This document shows positions 1 to 8,289 of a DNA stretch of 64,000 bases, in pieces. The stretch lies in the NCBI GenBank assembly GCA_963838155.1, contig CAWIQE010000004.1:372001-436000 (forward strand). Direction: 5' to 3'. The stretch is from Pararhizobium_B sp963838155. GTDB lineage: Bacteria; Pseudomonadota; Alphaproteobacteria; Rhizobiales; Rhizobiaceae. The notes under the pieces were generated by a model. The model was not told where the DNA came from, searched no databases, and was given only the letters and a program-made list of their open reading frames with translations. Position 1 is the stretch's first letter; every line of letters starts with the position of its first letter. The position numbers were made by a program, and so were the translations under genes.

Positions 1-618
1 AATCCGCTCCGGGGCGGGCGCGGCCCGGCCGAATCCGTCATCGCCCTTGCGGAGCGCGTCTATGCGGAGTTCGGCCAGGAGGCGATCTTCCGGGTGCCGG
101 ACATCGCCGACGAGCTCGCGTCGCCGCTCGCGGCCCGCGGCTACGTCGTGCATGCGCCGACGCTCACCCTCGTCGCGGATCTCGCCGGCAACCCGCCGGA
201 GGAGCCGGACGGGACGGTGATTCTCTCCGCATCGCCCAGCCGGCGCTGGCTCGAAGCCCGCGCGCGCCTTGCGGGCGTCGGTGCCGCCGACCGGCGGATC
301 TATTCGGAAATGACGGAACTGCTCGCCCTGCCGGTGCGGTACGCCGGCATCGACCATCACGGGGAGATCGTCGCGCAGGCCTACGGCGTGCTGCATCGCG
401 GCCTGCTGGTGCTGAATTCCGTGGCGACCGACCCCGACCATCGCCGCCGCGGCCTCGGGCGTGCCGTGCTCGGGGCCCTGATGGCCTGGGCGCGCCGCAA
501 CGGTGCCACGGAGGGCGTGCTCCAGGTGCTGGCGGAAAACGAACCGGCGCTTTCGCTTTACCGTTCGCTCGGGTTCCTGCGGACGGCCTATACGTATCAC
601 TATCGCATCCGCGGCTAG
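1..618 (+). CDS. GNAT-family N-acetyltransferase, 5' end cut by the window
   Basis: The reading frame is open from base 1 with no start in frame that looks real, so the gene begins before the window; 205 codons plus a TAG stop are visible. The C-terminal third carries the GNAT acetyl-CoA site: a beta strand (VLNSVATDPDHRRRGLGRAVL) with the R-x-x-G-x-G/A pyrophosphate loop, then an alpha helix and the typical closing stretch ending in ENEPALSLYRSLGF. The family transfers an acetyl group from acetyl-CoA to an amine; the substrate here cannot be told. The stop codon lies inside the end of a palindromic element (615-735), so the native C-terminus may have been altered by that element. Family call is firm; the length and substrate are unknown. 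Confidence 0.85.
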   Translation, partial: NPLRGGRGPAESVIALAERVYAEFGQEAIFRVPDIADELASPLAARGYVVHAPTLTLVADLAGNPPEEPDGTVILSASPSRRWLEARARLAGVGAADRRIYSEMTELLALPVRYAGIDHHGEIVAQAYGVLHRGLLVLNSVATDPDHRRRGLGRAVLGALMAWARRNGATEGVLQVLAENEPALSLYRSLGFLRTAYTYHYRIRG

Positions 619-627
619 TGGTCTGAC

Positions 628-654
628 CCAAACGGATGGTACCCATCCGTTTGG
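628..654. promoter_or_regulatory. Perfect 12-bp inverted repeat upstream of gnd
   Basis: CCAAACGGATGG (628-639) and CCATCCGTTTGG (643-654) are exact reverse complements separated by TAC. The core GGATGGTACCCATCC resembles the core of the second palindrome at 700-719, which suggests two sites for one protein or two hairpins of one mobile element. TGGT/ACCA half-sites are typical of GntR-family operators, but the regulator is not visible here. Confidence 0.5.
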
Positions 655-699
655 AAAAGTCAGCCCACAAGCTATTGATCTGGTGGGGCGATTTTTCCC

Positions 700-719
700 A
701 ACAGATGGTACCATCTGTT
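700..719. promoter_or_regulatory. Perfect 20-bp palindrome upstream of gnd
   Basis: AACAGATGGTACCATCTGTT reads identically on both strands. It sits 110 bp before the gnd start and shares the GATGGTACC core with the palindrome at 628-654. A dimeric repressor site is possible; it may equally be the internal hairpin of the element at 615-735. Confidence 0.5.
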
Positions 720-730
720 AGGATCGCACC

Positions 731-760
731 ACTAGAGGGAGCGGGACTAGAGGGAGCGGG
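731..760 (+). repeat. Two tandem copies of a 15-bp repeat
   Basis: ACTAGAGGGAGCGGG occurs at 731-745 and again, without change, at 746-760, overlapping the right end of the palindromic element. The GAGGGAG core is purine rich. It may be slippage or a duplication made at the element's edge. Confidence 0.7.
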
Positions 761-829
761 CAGGGTCCTCGACTTGCCCTTCCGGCCGCAGGCCCCAGAT
801 AAAAATCGAGGAAACGACGAGGAACGACC

Positions 830-2260
830 ATGTCGCAAGCTGAAATCGGACTTATCGGACTGGGCGTCATGGGCGCCAATTTGGCGCTGAACATCGCCGA
901 GAAGGGCAACACCATCGCCGTTTTCAACCGGACGACGTCGAAGACGAAGGCTTTTTACGACGGCGCGGGCGCGCTGAAGGATCGCATCGTGGCCTGCGAG
1001 ACGCTCGAGGACTTCGTCGGGGCGATCCGTCCGCCGCGACCGGTGATCATCATGGTCAAGGCGGGCGAGCCCGTCGACGAGCAGATCGAGCACCTCAAGC
1101 CGCTTCTCGCGGACGACGACATCCTCATCGATGCCGGCAATGCCAATTTCCACGACACGATGCGCCGTTTCGAGGCGTTGAAGGGTGGCGGCCCGACCTT
1201 CATCGGCATGGGCGTCTCCGGCGGCGAGGAGGGCGCGCGCCACGGGCCGTCGATCATGGTCGGCGGCACGAAGGACGCCTATGCACGGATCGAGAAGGTC
1301 CTGACCGCGATCTCGGCCAAGTTCGACGGCGAGCCCTGCTGCGCCTGGCTCGGGGAAAACGGCGCCGGGCATTTCGTCAAGACGATCCACAACGGCATCG
1401 AATACGCCGACATGCAGATGATCGCCGAGGTCTACGGCATCCTTCGGGACGGGCTCGGCATGGAAGCCAAGGCGATCGGGACGGTGTTCGAAACCTGGAA
1501 CACGGGGCGGCTCGATTCCTACCTGATCGAGATCACCGGCAAGGTGCTGGCCGCCGAGGACCCGAAGACGGGAAGCCCGATGGTCGACATGATCCTCGAT
1601 TCGGCCGGGCAGAAGGGGACGGGCCGATGGGCGGTGATCGAAAGCCAGATGATGGGCATACCGGCGACGGCGATCGAAGCTGCGGTGGCCGCGCGCAGCC
1701 TTTCCTCGATGAAGGAGGAGCGCGAGCGTGCGGAAGCCATCTTCGGCCTGCCGGATGCTTCCAGCATGGCGGCGATGGACGTCGAGCGAACCATCGAGGC
1801 GCTGGAACTGGCGCTGCTCGCCGGCAAGATCGGCGCCTATGCGCAAGGGTTCGCGGTGATGGAGGGCGCTTCGCGGGAGTTCGGCTGGAACCTGCCGATG
1901 CCAACCATCGCCAAGATCTGGCGAGCAGGCTGCATCATCCGGTCCGCCTTCCTCGACGAGATCGCCAAGGCCTTCGACGAGACGCCGGATACCGCGAACC
2001 TGGCGGTGACGCCGAAGTTCTCGGCGATGCTCGGCGAGTGCGACGCGGCGCTGCGCTTCGTCGTCTCCTCAGCGGTCAATGCCGGGCTGCCGGTGCCGGC
2101 GCTCGCCAGCGCGCTCGCCTATTTCGACAGCTACAGGCGCGGACGCGGCACGGCCAATCTGATCCAGGCGCAGCGCGACTTCTTCGGGGCGCACGGCTTC
2201 AGGCGCATCGACGATCCGGCCGACGGCCAGCACGGGCCGTGGGGCAGCGGAAACGGATAG
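830..2260 (+). CDS. gnd: 6-phosphogluconate dehydrogenase, decarboxylating
   Basis: This cytoplasmic enzyme oxidises and decarboxylates 6-phosphogluconate to ribulose 5-phosphate, reducing NADP+, in the oxidative pentose phosphate pathway. At 476 residues it is the usual full length. The N-terminus holds the Rossmann loop (GLGVMG, residues 10-15). The catalytic region shows the GxGHFVKTIHNGIEY motif with Lys184 and His187-Asn188, and DAGN at 101-104. A GAGGAA ribosome site lies about 7 bases before the ATG. It stands alone downstream of the palindromic region and converges on the XRE regulator gene. No pentose pathway partners (zwf, pgl) are nearby. Confidence 0.96.
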   Translation: MSQAEIGLIGLGVMGANLALNIAEKGNTIAVFNRTTSKTKAFYDGAGALKDRIVACETLEDFVGAIRPPRPVIIMVKAGEPVDEQIEHLKPLLADDDILIDAGNANFHDTMRRFEALKGGGPTFIGMGVSGGEEGARHGPSIMVGGTKDAYARIEKVLTAISAKFDGEPCCAWLGENGAGHFVKTIHNGIEYADMQMIAEVYGILRDGLGMEAKAIGTVFETWNTGRLDSYLIEITGKVLAAEDPKTGSPMVDMILDSAGQKGTGRWAVIESQMMGIPATAIEAAVAARSLSSMKEERERAEAIFGLPDASSMAAMDVERTIEALELALLAGKIGAYAQGFAVMEGASREFGWNLPMPTIAKIWRAGCIIRSAFLDEIAKAFDETPDTANLAVTPKFSAMLGECDAALRFVVSSAVNAGLPVPALASALAYFDSYRRGRGTANLIQAQRDFFGAHGFRRIDDPADGQHGPWGSGNG

Positions 2261-2322
2261 GCGGCCGCGCGGCGTCCGGCGGAAGGTCAGGTGCCGGAGA
2301 AGGGCTGCGGCGGGCCTGCCCG

Positions 2323-3138
2323 TCAGTCGTCGGGCCGCGGGAGGGAGAGAAGCATGGTCAGCTTCAGCCCGGGATGTTCGCTGACGTCGAAGCTCACCTG
2401 GTGGTAGGAGAGATGTCCGAGCCAGGGATGGTCGAAGGTTCGTGGACCTCCTTCGCGGCCGAGGACCGAGCGTTCCTCCCAAAGCCGGGCGAAGAGCGGG
2501 CTCTCGCGCCGGAGATCGCCGACGAGCTCGCGGATCGCCGGGTCCTCGAAGGTGGCGCTGATGTCGGCCCGGAATTCGAAGACCACCCTTCGGGCGCGCG
2601 TCTCGTAGTCGTGGATGAGATGGCGGGCCGCCTCGCTCAGGAAGATCCAGCGCAGCAGGTTGCGGTGGCCGGACCGCTCCAGCCAGCCAGGGAAGAGGCG
2701 GGCGGCGGGGTCGTTCCAGGCCCTGGCCGTCCATGTACGGTCGAGGACGTAGGCCGGGGTCTTCACCGCGTGCACGCAGGCGTCGACCGCCGGCGGCAGG
2801 GTGATCGTCCCGGACCGATCGCGGCCGGGATCCCGCCGGCCGGCGAGTTCGAAGAGATAGGCGCGTTCCGCCCGCGTCAGCCGCAGCGCGCCGGCGAGCC
2901 GCGCCAGGGCGCCGGACGAGACGGAGATGTCGCGTCCCTGCTCGAGCCAGGTGTACCATGTCGCGCTGAGGCCGGAGATCTGCGCGATCTCCTCGCGGCG
3001 AAGGCCGGGCGTGCGCCGCCGCGGGCCGGACGGAAGCCCGACGACGTCCGGCGCCAGCCTTTCGCGGCAGGCGCGGATGAAATTGCCGAGTTCCTTGCGT
3101 TGCGCGGCGTCGGGCGGCTCGTTCATGGTGGCTGGCAT
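2323..3138 (-). CDS. XRE-type regulator with MmyB-like ligand-binding domain
   Basis: The N-terminal 80 residues form a helix-turn-helix: LGNFIRACRERL, then TPGLRREEIAQISGLSATWYTWLEQGRD. This is the arrangement of MmyB/MLTR-type regulators. The rest (about 100-265) matches the MmyB-like ligand-binding fold, with a WNPAA-like motif (AWNDPAARLFPGW) and HPWLGHLSYHQVSF. Such proteins usually control an adjacent divergent gene for an enzyme acting on a small molecule or fatty acid. Here the divergent neighbour is a SAM methyltransferase 83 bases away, with ACCA/TGGT half-sites between. The start could be the ATG at 3138 or the one four codons in (3126). Family is confident; the ligand is unknown. 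Confidence 0.88.
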   Translation of the reverse strand: MPATMNEPPDAAQRKELGNFIRACRERLAPDVVGLPSGPRRRTPGLRREEIAQISGLSATWYTWLEQGRDISVSSGALARLAGALRLTRAERAYLFELAGRRDPGRDRSGTITLPPAVDACVHAVKTPAYVLDRTWTARAWNDPAARLFPGWLERSGHRNLLRWIFLSEAARHLIHDYETRARRVVFEFRADISATFEDPAIRELVGDLRRESPLFARLWEERSVLGREGGPRTFDHPWLGHLSYHQVSFDVSEHPGLKLTMLLSLPRPDD

Positions 3139-3165
3139 ACCAGTATAAAATTGGTCCTTACACCA
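3139..3165. promoter_or_regulatory. Probable operator between divergent regulator and methyltransferase genes
   Basis: ACCA (3139-3142), TGGT (3152-3155) and ACCA (3162-3165) form two overlapping inverted pairs, with 9-base and 6-base spacers. The site abuts the regulator's start codon, as expected for an autoregulated MmyB-type gene that also controls the divergent methyltransferase. The binding role is inferred from position and symmetry only. Confidence 0.5.
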
Positions 3166-3221
3166 GTTTAGGCCACCGCCTATGATCGGTCCATCGACAG
3201 TTCGAAACGGAGAAATGCCCG

Positions 3222-4007
3222 ATGTCGGGAAAGGACAGTCACGAGAGCGTCGTCGGCGGCCAGTTCGGCTCGCGGGCGGACGCCTATCTGAAGAGCAGCG
3301 TGCACGCGACCGGTGAGGACCTGCGGGCCCTCGTCGCCCTGGTGGAGCAAAATCCCGGCGGCCGGGTCCTCGATCTCGGCTGCGGCGGCGGCCATGTCGC
3401 CTTCAACGCCGCGCCGCACGCGGCGGAGGTCACGGCCTACGACCTGTCGCGCGAGATGCTCGGCGTCGTGGCCAAGGAAGCCGAGGCGCGGGGCCTGTCC
3501 AACCTGCGCACGTGCCAGGGCGTCGCCGAGAAGCTGCCCTTCGAGGACGCCAGCTTCGACATGGTGCTGAGCCGCTTCAGCGCGCATCACTGGCAGGACC
3601 TGGAACTGGCGCTCAGAGAGACGGCGCGGGTTCTCAGGCCGGGTGGCGTCGCCGCCTTCGTCGATTCCATCTCGCCGGGCCGGCCGCTTCTCGACACCTA
3701 CTACCAGACGGTCGAGATGCTGAGGGACTGCTCGCACGTGCGCAACTACACCCGCGCCGAATGGGAGACGTCGTTGGCGCGCGCCAGCCTGATCTCGCGC
3801 GAGCAGAAGCGGTTCCGGCTGCGCCTCGAGTTCGCGCCCTGGGTGGAGAGAATGCGCACGCCGCAGGTCCAGGTGGACGCGATCCGGGCCCTGCAGACGT
3901 CCGTGTCGAGGACGGCGAGCGGCTACTTCGAGACCGAGCCGGACGGAAGCTTCACGTTCGACATCGGTTTCTTCCACGCGACGCGCTGCCGGCTTTCGGC
4001 AGGCTGA
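3222..4007 (+). CDS. Class I SAM-dependent methyltransferase (UbiE/Methyltransf_11 type)
   Basis: The 261-residue protein carries the SAM-binding motif I (VLDLGCGGGHVAF, about residues 48-60), an acidic motif II (TAYDLSREML), motif III with LPFEDASFDMVLSRFSAHHW, and the post-motif VLRPGG. This is the order found in small-molecule methyltransferases related to UbiE. The cytoplasmic substrate is not identifiable. The gene diverges from the XRE/MmyB regulator at 2323-3138 and is probably its target. It is followed by the convergent purU gene. AAATGCCCGATG precedes the start, with a GGAGAA ribosome site upstream. Confidence 0.88.
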   Translation: MSGKDSHESVVGGQFGSRADAYLKSSVHATGEDLRALVALVEQNPGGRVLDLGCGGGHVAFNAAPHAAEVTAYDLSREMLGVVAKEAEARGLSNLRTCQGVAEKLPFEDASFDMVLSRFSAHHWQDLELALRETARVLRPGGVAAFVDSISPGRPLLDTYYQTVEMLRDCSHVRNYTRAEWETSLARASLISREQKRFRLRLEFAPWVERMRTPQVQVDAIRALQTSVSRTASGYFETEPDGSFTFDIGFFHATRCRLSAG

Positions 4008-4047
4008 CGGCGCCGGCCGCCGGGGCGGCCGGGAACCCGGCCTGTCG

Positions 4048-4902
<855 letters not shown>

Positions 4903-5345
4903 GGCGTTTGGCGTCCGTTGTTGCGATCGCCTAGTGGGCGACCTGGTTGCGGCCGATCCGGTCGGGTTTCCTTCTTCACCTGCCGCGAAGGCCTGCGGGC
5001 CGATTTCGAAGCGTTCCCCTTCTATCGCCGCGGAAGGCCGGCGAGCCTTTTCATTTGCGACATGATGCCTGCGCAATGCGCTGTCGTGAAATCGCGGGCG
5101 GAGCAGGCGGGCGCATTGGAAGCCTCGCCCTCGGCTACCAAGCGACGACGACGGGTTAACGTCGAAGGCAATATTGCGACCGCGATTAACACTCTGTGAA
5201 GGTTGCATTTTTGCAACTTTTATCGGAATCCCAAAACTTCGGGATCAGAATAAGGAACGATTGCCACAATTAGGCTTTCTGCGTGTGTCACGTCGCTCCT
5301 CGAGGGGGACGAAACGTCTTTCACGCAAGTATCAGGAGTCTTGTA
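4903..5345. other. 443-base intergenic region between purU and the outer membrane protein gene
   Basis: No credible gene is seen. The part next to the outer membrane protein gene holds two small hairpins: GTTGCA (5202-5207) with TGCAAC (5212-5217), and ATCCC (5228-5232) with GGGAT (5241-5245). These would lie in or near a long 5' leader. Long structured leaders are common for abundant porin-like mRNAs, so control by a small RNA or stabilisation by the hairpins is possible but not shown. The purU promoter must also lie here. Confidence 0.5.
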
Positions 5346-5924
5346 ATGAAAAAGTTCTTGACCGGCGCGGCCCTTGCGGTCGTTCTTTCGTCGCCGGCCT
5401 TCGCCGCCGACATGGTTCAAAGTCCGGAGCCCGCTCCGGCACCGATGGCAACGCCTGCGCCGTCGTTCAACTGGACCGGCTTCTACGTCGGCGGCCAGCT
5501 CGGCTACAACTGGGCGACCTCGGTCAACCCGGGCAGCAACGACAACTCGTTCGATAGCGGTCTGAACGTGGGCTACAACTACGACTTCGGCCAGTGGGTC
5601 GTCGGCGTAGAGGGATCCTACGACTGGCTGGACGATAACTTCGGTACCGGTACCGGCATCGACGGCATCGCCCAGGGCAAGATCAAGGTCGGCGCCGATC
5701 TGGGCCGTACGCTGCTCTACGGTACGGGCGGCATCGCCTATGCCAGCGGCGACAGCAGCGGCAACAAGGTCGGCTACGTCGTTGGTGCCGGCGTCGACTT
5801 CGCGGCGACCGATCACATCATCGTCGGTGCCGAGTACGACTTCAACGGCTTCAGCGGCATCGATCCGAACAACACGGATGCCAACGTGCAGCAGTTCACG
5901 GCGCGCATCGGATACAAGTTCTAA
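5346..5924 (+). CDS. Outer membrane beta-barrel protein, Omp25/RopB-like
   Basis: The start at 5346 follows AGGAGTCTTGTA and gives 192 residues. A clear signal peptide (MKKFLTGAALAVVLSSPAFA, cleaved after residue 20) leads to a short Pro/Ala-rich spacer, then the family's first strand FNWTGFYVGGQLGYNW. Alternating aromatic/glycine beta strands follow (GYNYDFGQWVVGVEGSYDW, YGTGGIAYASG, GAEYDFNGF). The protein ends in IGYKF; a terminal phenylalanine is the signal for BAM-mediated insertion. This eight-stranded family is among the most abundant outer membrane proteins of Brucella and rhizobia. It has a strong multi-copy terminator, fitting high expression. Confidence 0.9.
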   Translation: MKKFLTGAALAVVLSSPAFAADMVQSPEPAPAPMATPAPSFNWTGFYVGGQLGYNWATSVNPGSNDNSFDSGLNVGYNYDFGQWVVGVEGSYDWLDDNFGTGTGIDGIAQGKIKVGADLGRTLLYGTGGIAYASGDSSGNKVGYVVGAGVDFAATDHIIVGAEYDFNGFSGIDPNNTDANVQQFTARIGYKF

Positions 5925-5975
5925 ACCGCTTGGACCACCAATGCCTGACGCCCCCGGGGCGTCGGGCCTGACAAA

Positions 5976-6134
5976 GCCCCGCCGGTCACCGGCGGGGCTT
6001 TTTCATTTGTAGTCCGGGGCCCCGCCGGTCACCGGCGGGGCTTTTTCATTTGTAGTCCGGGGCCCCGCCGGTTACCGGCGGGGCTTTTTCATTCGTGCCC
6101 CAGGGGCGCCACCGGACCCCGGCGGGGCCTTTTT
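5976..6134. terminator. Array of three (perhaps four) tandem intrinsic terminators
   Basis: Three near-identical units repeat at an exact 43-bp period starting at 5976, 6019 and 6062. Each has an 11-bp GC stem (GCCCCGCCGGT / ACCGGCGGGGC) followed by TTTTT. Copies 1 and 2 also share the CATTTGTAGTCCGGGG spacer. A fourth, degenerate unit (about 6097-6134) ends in GGCGGGGCCTTTTT just before the convergent dehydrogenase gene. The stems are symmetric, so they may also act on the opposite strand, though the T-runs favour the outer membrane protein transcript. Confidence 0.85.
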
Positions 6135-6138
6135 CCAT

Positions 6139-8289
6139 CTACTGTCCGGGGAGCGCGAAGGCGACGACCTGGTCGCTCACCTTGGGCGCCAGGATCGAAT
6201 TGCCGCCGACGGCGAAGACCACGTATTCCTTGCCCTTGTAGGTGTAGACCGCGGGCATGGCGACGGCGGGCGCGTCCACCTTTGCCTTCCACAGCACCTT
6301 GCCGCTTTTCAGGTCGAGCGCGCGGACCCGGGAATCCATCGACGCGCCGATGAAGATCAGGCCGGAGCCGGTGATCACCGGGGCGCCGATGGTGACGGAG
6401 CCCCAGGATTTCGGCATGTAGAAGCCCCATTTCTGGACCTGCCCGAAGGGCTCCTTCCATAGACGCTTCCCGGTGTTCATGTCATAGGCGGAAATGTACC
6501 CGTAGGGCGGCTTCCAGCACGGCATGCCGGCCCAGTTCAGGAACGTCGTCAGGCGGAAGCCGTAGGGCGCGCCTTCCTGGGCGTAGTAGCCGGACGCCTC
6601 GCCGTTCTGGCTCTTCTGCTTGAATTCGGAGCGCTTAATCAGCTTGTAGATCTGCACCACGCTGTTGGAATTGACCACGTAGATGCCGCTGTGCGGATCG
6701 ACGGCGCCTCCACCCCATTCCGTGCCGCCGGTCGTCGGCGGATAGGTGAGCGTGCCTTGCAGGCTCGGGGGCGTGAACTTGCCGTCGTAGCGAAGCTTCT
6801 TCGCCTCGCGCGAGCAATAGCCGAAGCTCGCCCAGTCGGCGATCTTCGAGACGCCCGGCCATTCGGCGGGAATGACGGGGGCCGGTTTTTCGACGAAGGG
6901 CTGCGTGGGCGCGGCCTCCTCGCCCGGAACGTCCGACTTCGGAACCTTCTTCTCGATGATGGGAAAGATCGGCTTTCCGGTCTTTCGGTTGAGCACGTAG
7001 AGGAAGCCCTGCTTGGAGGACTGGACGAGCGCCGGCACCTTCTTGCCGTCGACGGTCAGGTCGACCAGCGTCGGCGGCGAGTCCGTGTCGACGTCCCATA
7101 TGTCGTGGTGAACGAGCTGGCGGGACCAGACGACCTTGCCGGTGTCCGCGTCCAGCGCCGTGACCGAGGTCGCCAGCGGCAGCTTTTCCTTGCGGTCGCC
7201 ACCGTAGAAATTCGGGCTGGGAGAGCTGATCGGGATGTAGAGCAGCCCGGTTTCGGGATCGACCGACATCGATGCCCAGACGTTGGACGTCCCGGTCTTC
7301 GAGATGACGTCCTTCGGCAGCGCGTTGAAGGTCCATTTCAGCTTGCCGGTCCGCGCGTCGATGGCGAAGACCGTCCCGGGCGGCGCGGCGGAATCGGTCC
7401 AGTCGCGGCCGGCCCAGCCGAGAAAGAGCGTATCGTGATAGACGGTGGGCGGCTGCAGCAGAGACAAGGGCCACTTGTCGTTCGTCGTGTTCCACTTGTT
7501 GACGTCCAGCATGCCGCCCTTGCCGAAGCCCTCGCACGGCTTGCCGGTGTCCGCATCGACGGCATAGAGCTTGGCGTCCATCGTGCCGATATAGACGATC
7601 TTCTGGCAGGCCTTGGCCGAGTCGGGGTTCTCCGCCTGCCAGTAGGCGACGCCCCGGTTCTTCAGGTCCGGCTGCGTCAGCGCCTTGAGCACGGCGTGCG
7701 GATCGAAGGTCCATTTCTCCTTGCCGGTGGCGGGGTCGAGGGCGACGATCCGGTAGAAGGGGGTGCCGAGATAGACGGTGTCGTTGACGAAGAGCGGCGT
7801 CGCCGACCAGACGGACATCGGCTTGCCGCCGCTGCCGTCCGAGACGTCGCCGGTGTGGTATTCCCAGGCCTTTTGCAGCTTGCCGACGTTCGCCGGCGTG
7901 ATCTGTCCGGCGACGGCGTATTTCTGGGCCATCAGGTCGCCGTTGAAGGTGTACCAGTCGGTCGACTTCATCCATTTGTCCGGGCCGGTCTTGCCCTTCG
8001 CCGTCGCGCCGGGTTCGCCCGCGGAGCCGGCGGCCTGGTCCTTGCCGCCAGTGGAAGCAGGGGCGGAAGCGGGGGCGGAGGGCGCATCGGCGCCGGTGGC
8101 CGCCTTGTCGCCCGGATAGGCGCCGGGTGCCTGCGACTGCTCCGGTTTCGCGTTCCGCCCGGCCGCCGGGGTGGCGCCGCCGTTGTCCGGCGCGGTCGCC
8201 TTCGGCGTCGGGGGATTGTCTTGCGCCGCGTGTGCGGCGAGCGGCAGGAGGCACGACAGGGCCAGCGCCAGAACGAGACGACTGCTCAC
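6139..8289 (-). CDS. PQQ-dependent dehydrogenase, glucose/quinate family, soluble propeller subunit
   Basis: The GTG start at 8289 follows GGGAGG and overlaps the upstream gene's stop (GTGA), giving 716 residues. A signal peptide (residues 1-21) is followed by an unusual Ala/Pro/Gly-rich linker (about 25-105), then the eight-bladed PQQ propeller. Family landmarks are DWYTFNGDLMAQKYAVAGQITPANV and repeated tryptophan-docking blades (TGKEKWTF, TGKLKWTF, TGKVVWSR). HHDIWDVD places Asp399 and SSKQGFLYVLNR places Lys426 at the spacing of E. coli Gcd Asp466 and Lys493. It should oxidise a sugar or cyclic polyol in the periplasm and pass electrons to quinone. Membrane-anchored Gcd normally has its five-helix anchor fused; here the anchor appears to be the preceding gene. 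The substrate is not determined. Confidence 0.88.
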   Translation of the reverse strand: MSSRLVLALALSCLLPLAAHAAQDNPPTPKATAPDNGGATPAAGRNAKPEQSQAPGAYPGDKAATGADAPSAPASAPASTGGKDQAAGSAGEPGATAKGKTGPDKWMKSTDWYTFNGDLMAQKYAVAGQITPANVGKLQKAWEYHTGDVSDGSGGKPMSVWSATPLFVNDTVYLGTPFYRIVALDPATGKEKWTFDPHAVLKALTQPDLKNRGVAYWQAENPDSAKACQKIVYIGTMDAKLYAVDADTGKPCEGFGKGGMLDVNKWNTTNDKWPLSLLQPPTVYHDTLFLGWAGRDWTDSAAPPGTVFAIDARTGKLKWTFNALPKDVISKTGTSNVWASMSVDPETGLLYIPISSPSPNFYGGDRKEKLPLATSVTALDADTGKVVWSRQLVHHDIWDVDTDSPPTLVDLTVDGKKVPALVQSSKQGFLYVLNRKTGKPIFPIIEKKVPKSDVPGEEAAPTQPFVEKPAPVIPAEWPGVSKIADWASFGYCSREAKKLRYDGKFTPPSLQGTLTYPPTTGGTEWGGGAVDPHSGIYVVNSNSVVQIYKLIKRSEFKQKSQNGEASGYYAQEGAPYGFRLTTFLNWAGMPCWKPPYGYISAYDMNTGKRLWKEPFGQVQKWGFYMPKSWGSVTIGAPVITGSGLIFIGASMDSRVRALDLKSGKVLWKAKVDAPAVAMPAVYTYKGKEYVVFAVGGNSILAPKVSDQVVAFALPGQ

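Larger units (their letters stand above)
615..735. repeat. 121-bp palindrome-rich element with CTAGTGGT inverted ends
   Basis: CTAGTGGT at 615-622 is matched by its reverse complement ACCACTAG at 728-735. The match continues imperfectly inward (CTGACC on one side, GCGATCC read from the other). Between the ends lie two further strong palindromes (628-654 and 700-719). The TAG stop of the upstream acetyltransferase gene is part of the left end. The layout resembles a small non-autonomous palindromic insertion such as a MITE or a rhizobial intergenic element; no coding capacity is present. It could instead be a native compound operator for gnd. Confidence 0.5.

Noticed and set aside
164..1846. 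560-codon open frame on the minus strand opposite gnd
   Set aside because: It is an antisense shadow of the GC-rich gnd and acetyltransferase genes; it has Arg/Pro/His-rich composition and no family motif, while gnd is a clear full-length match.
4903..5208. N-terminal extension of PurU to 5208
   Set aside because: The extra 102 residues have no similarity to the family, and the 284-residue form from 4902 matches the normal length and N-terminal ACT domain.
5976..6134. CRISPR-like regular repeats at 43-bp spacing
   Set aside because: The units are contiguous terminator hairpins with T-runs and identical spacers, so there are no unique spacers and no cas genes.
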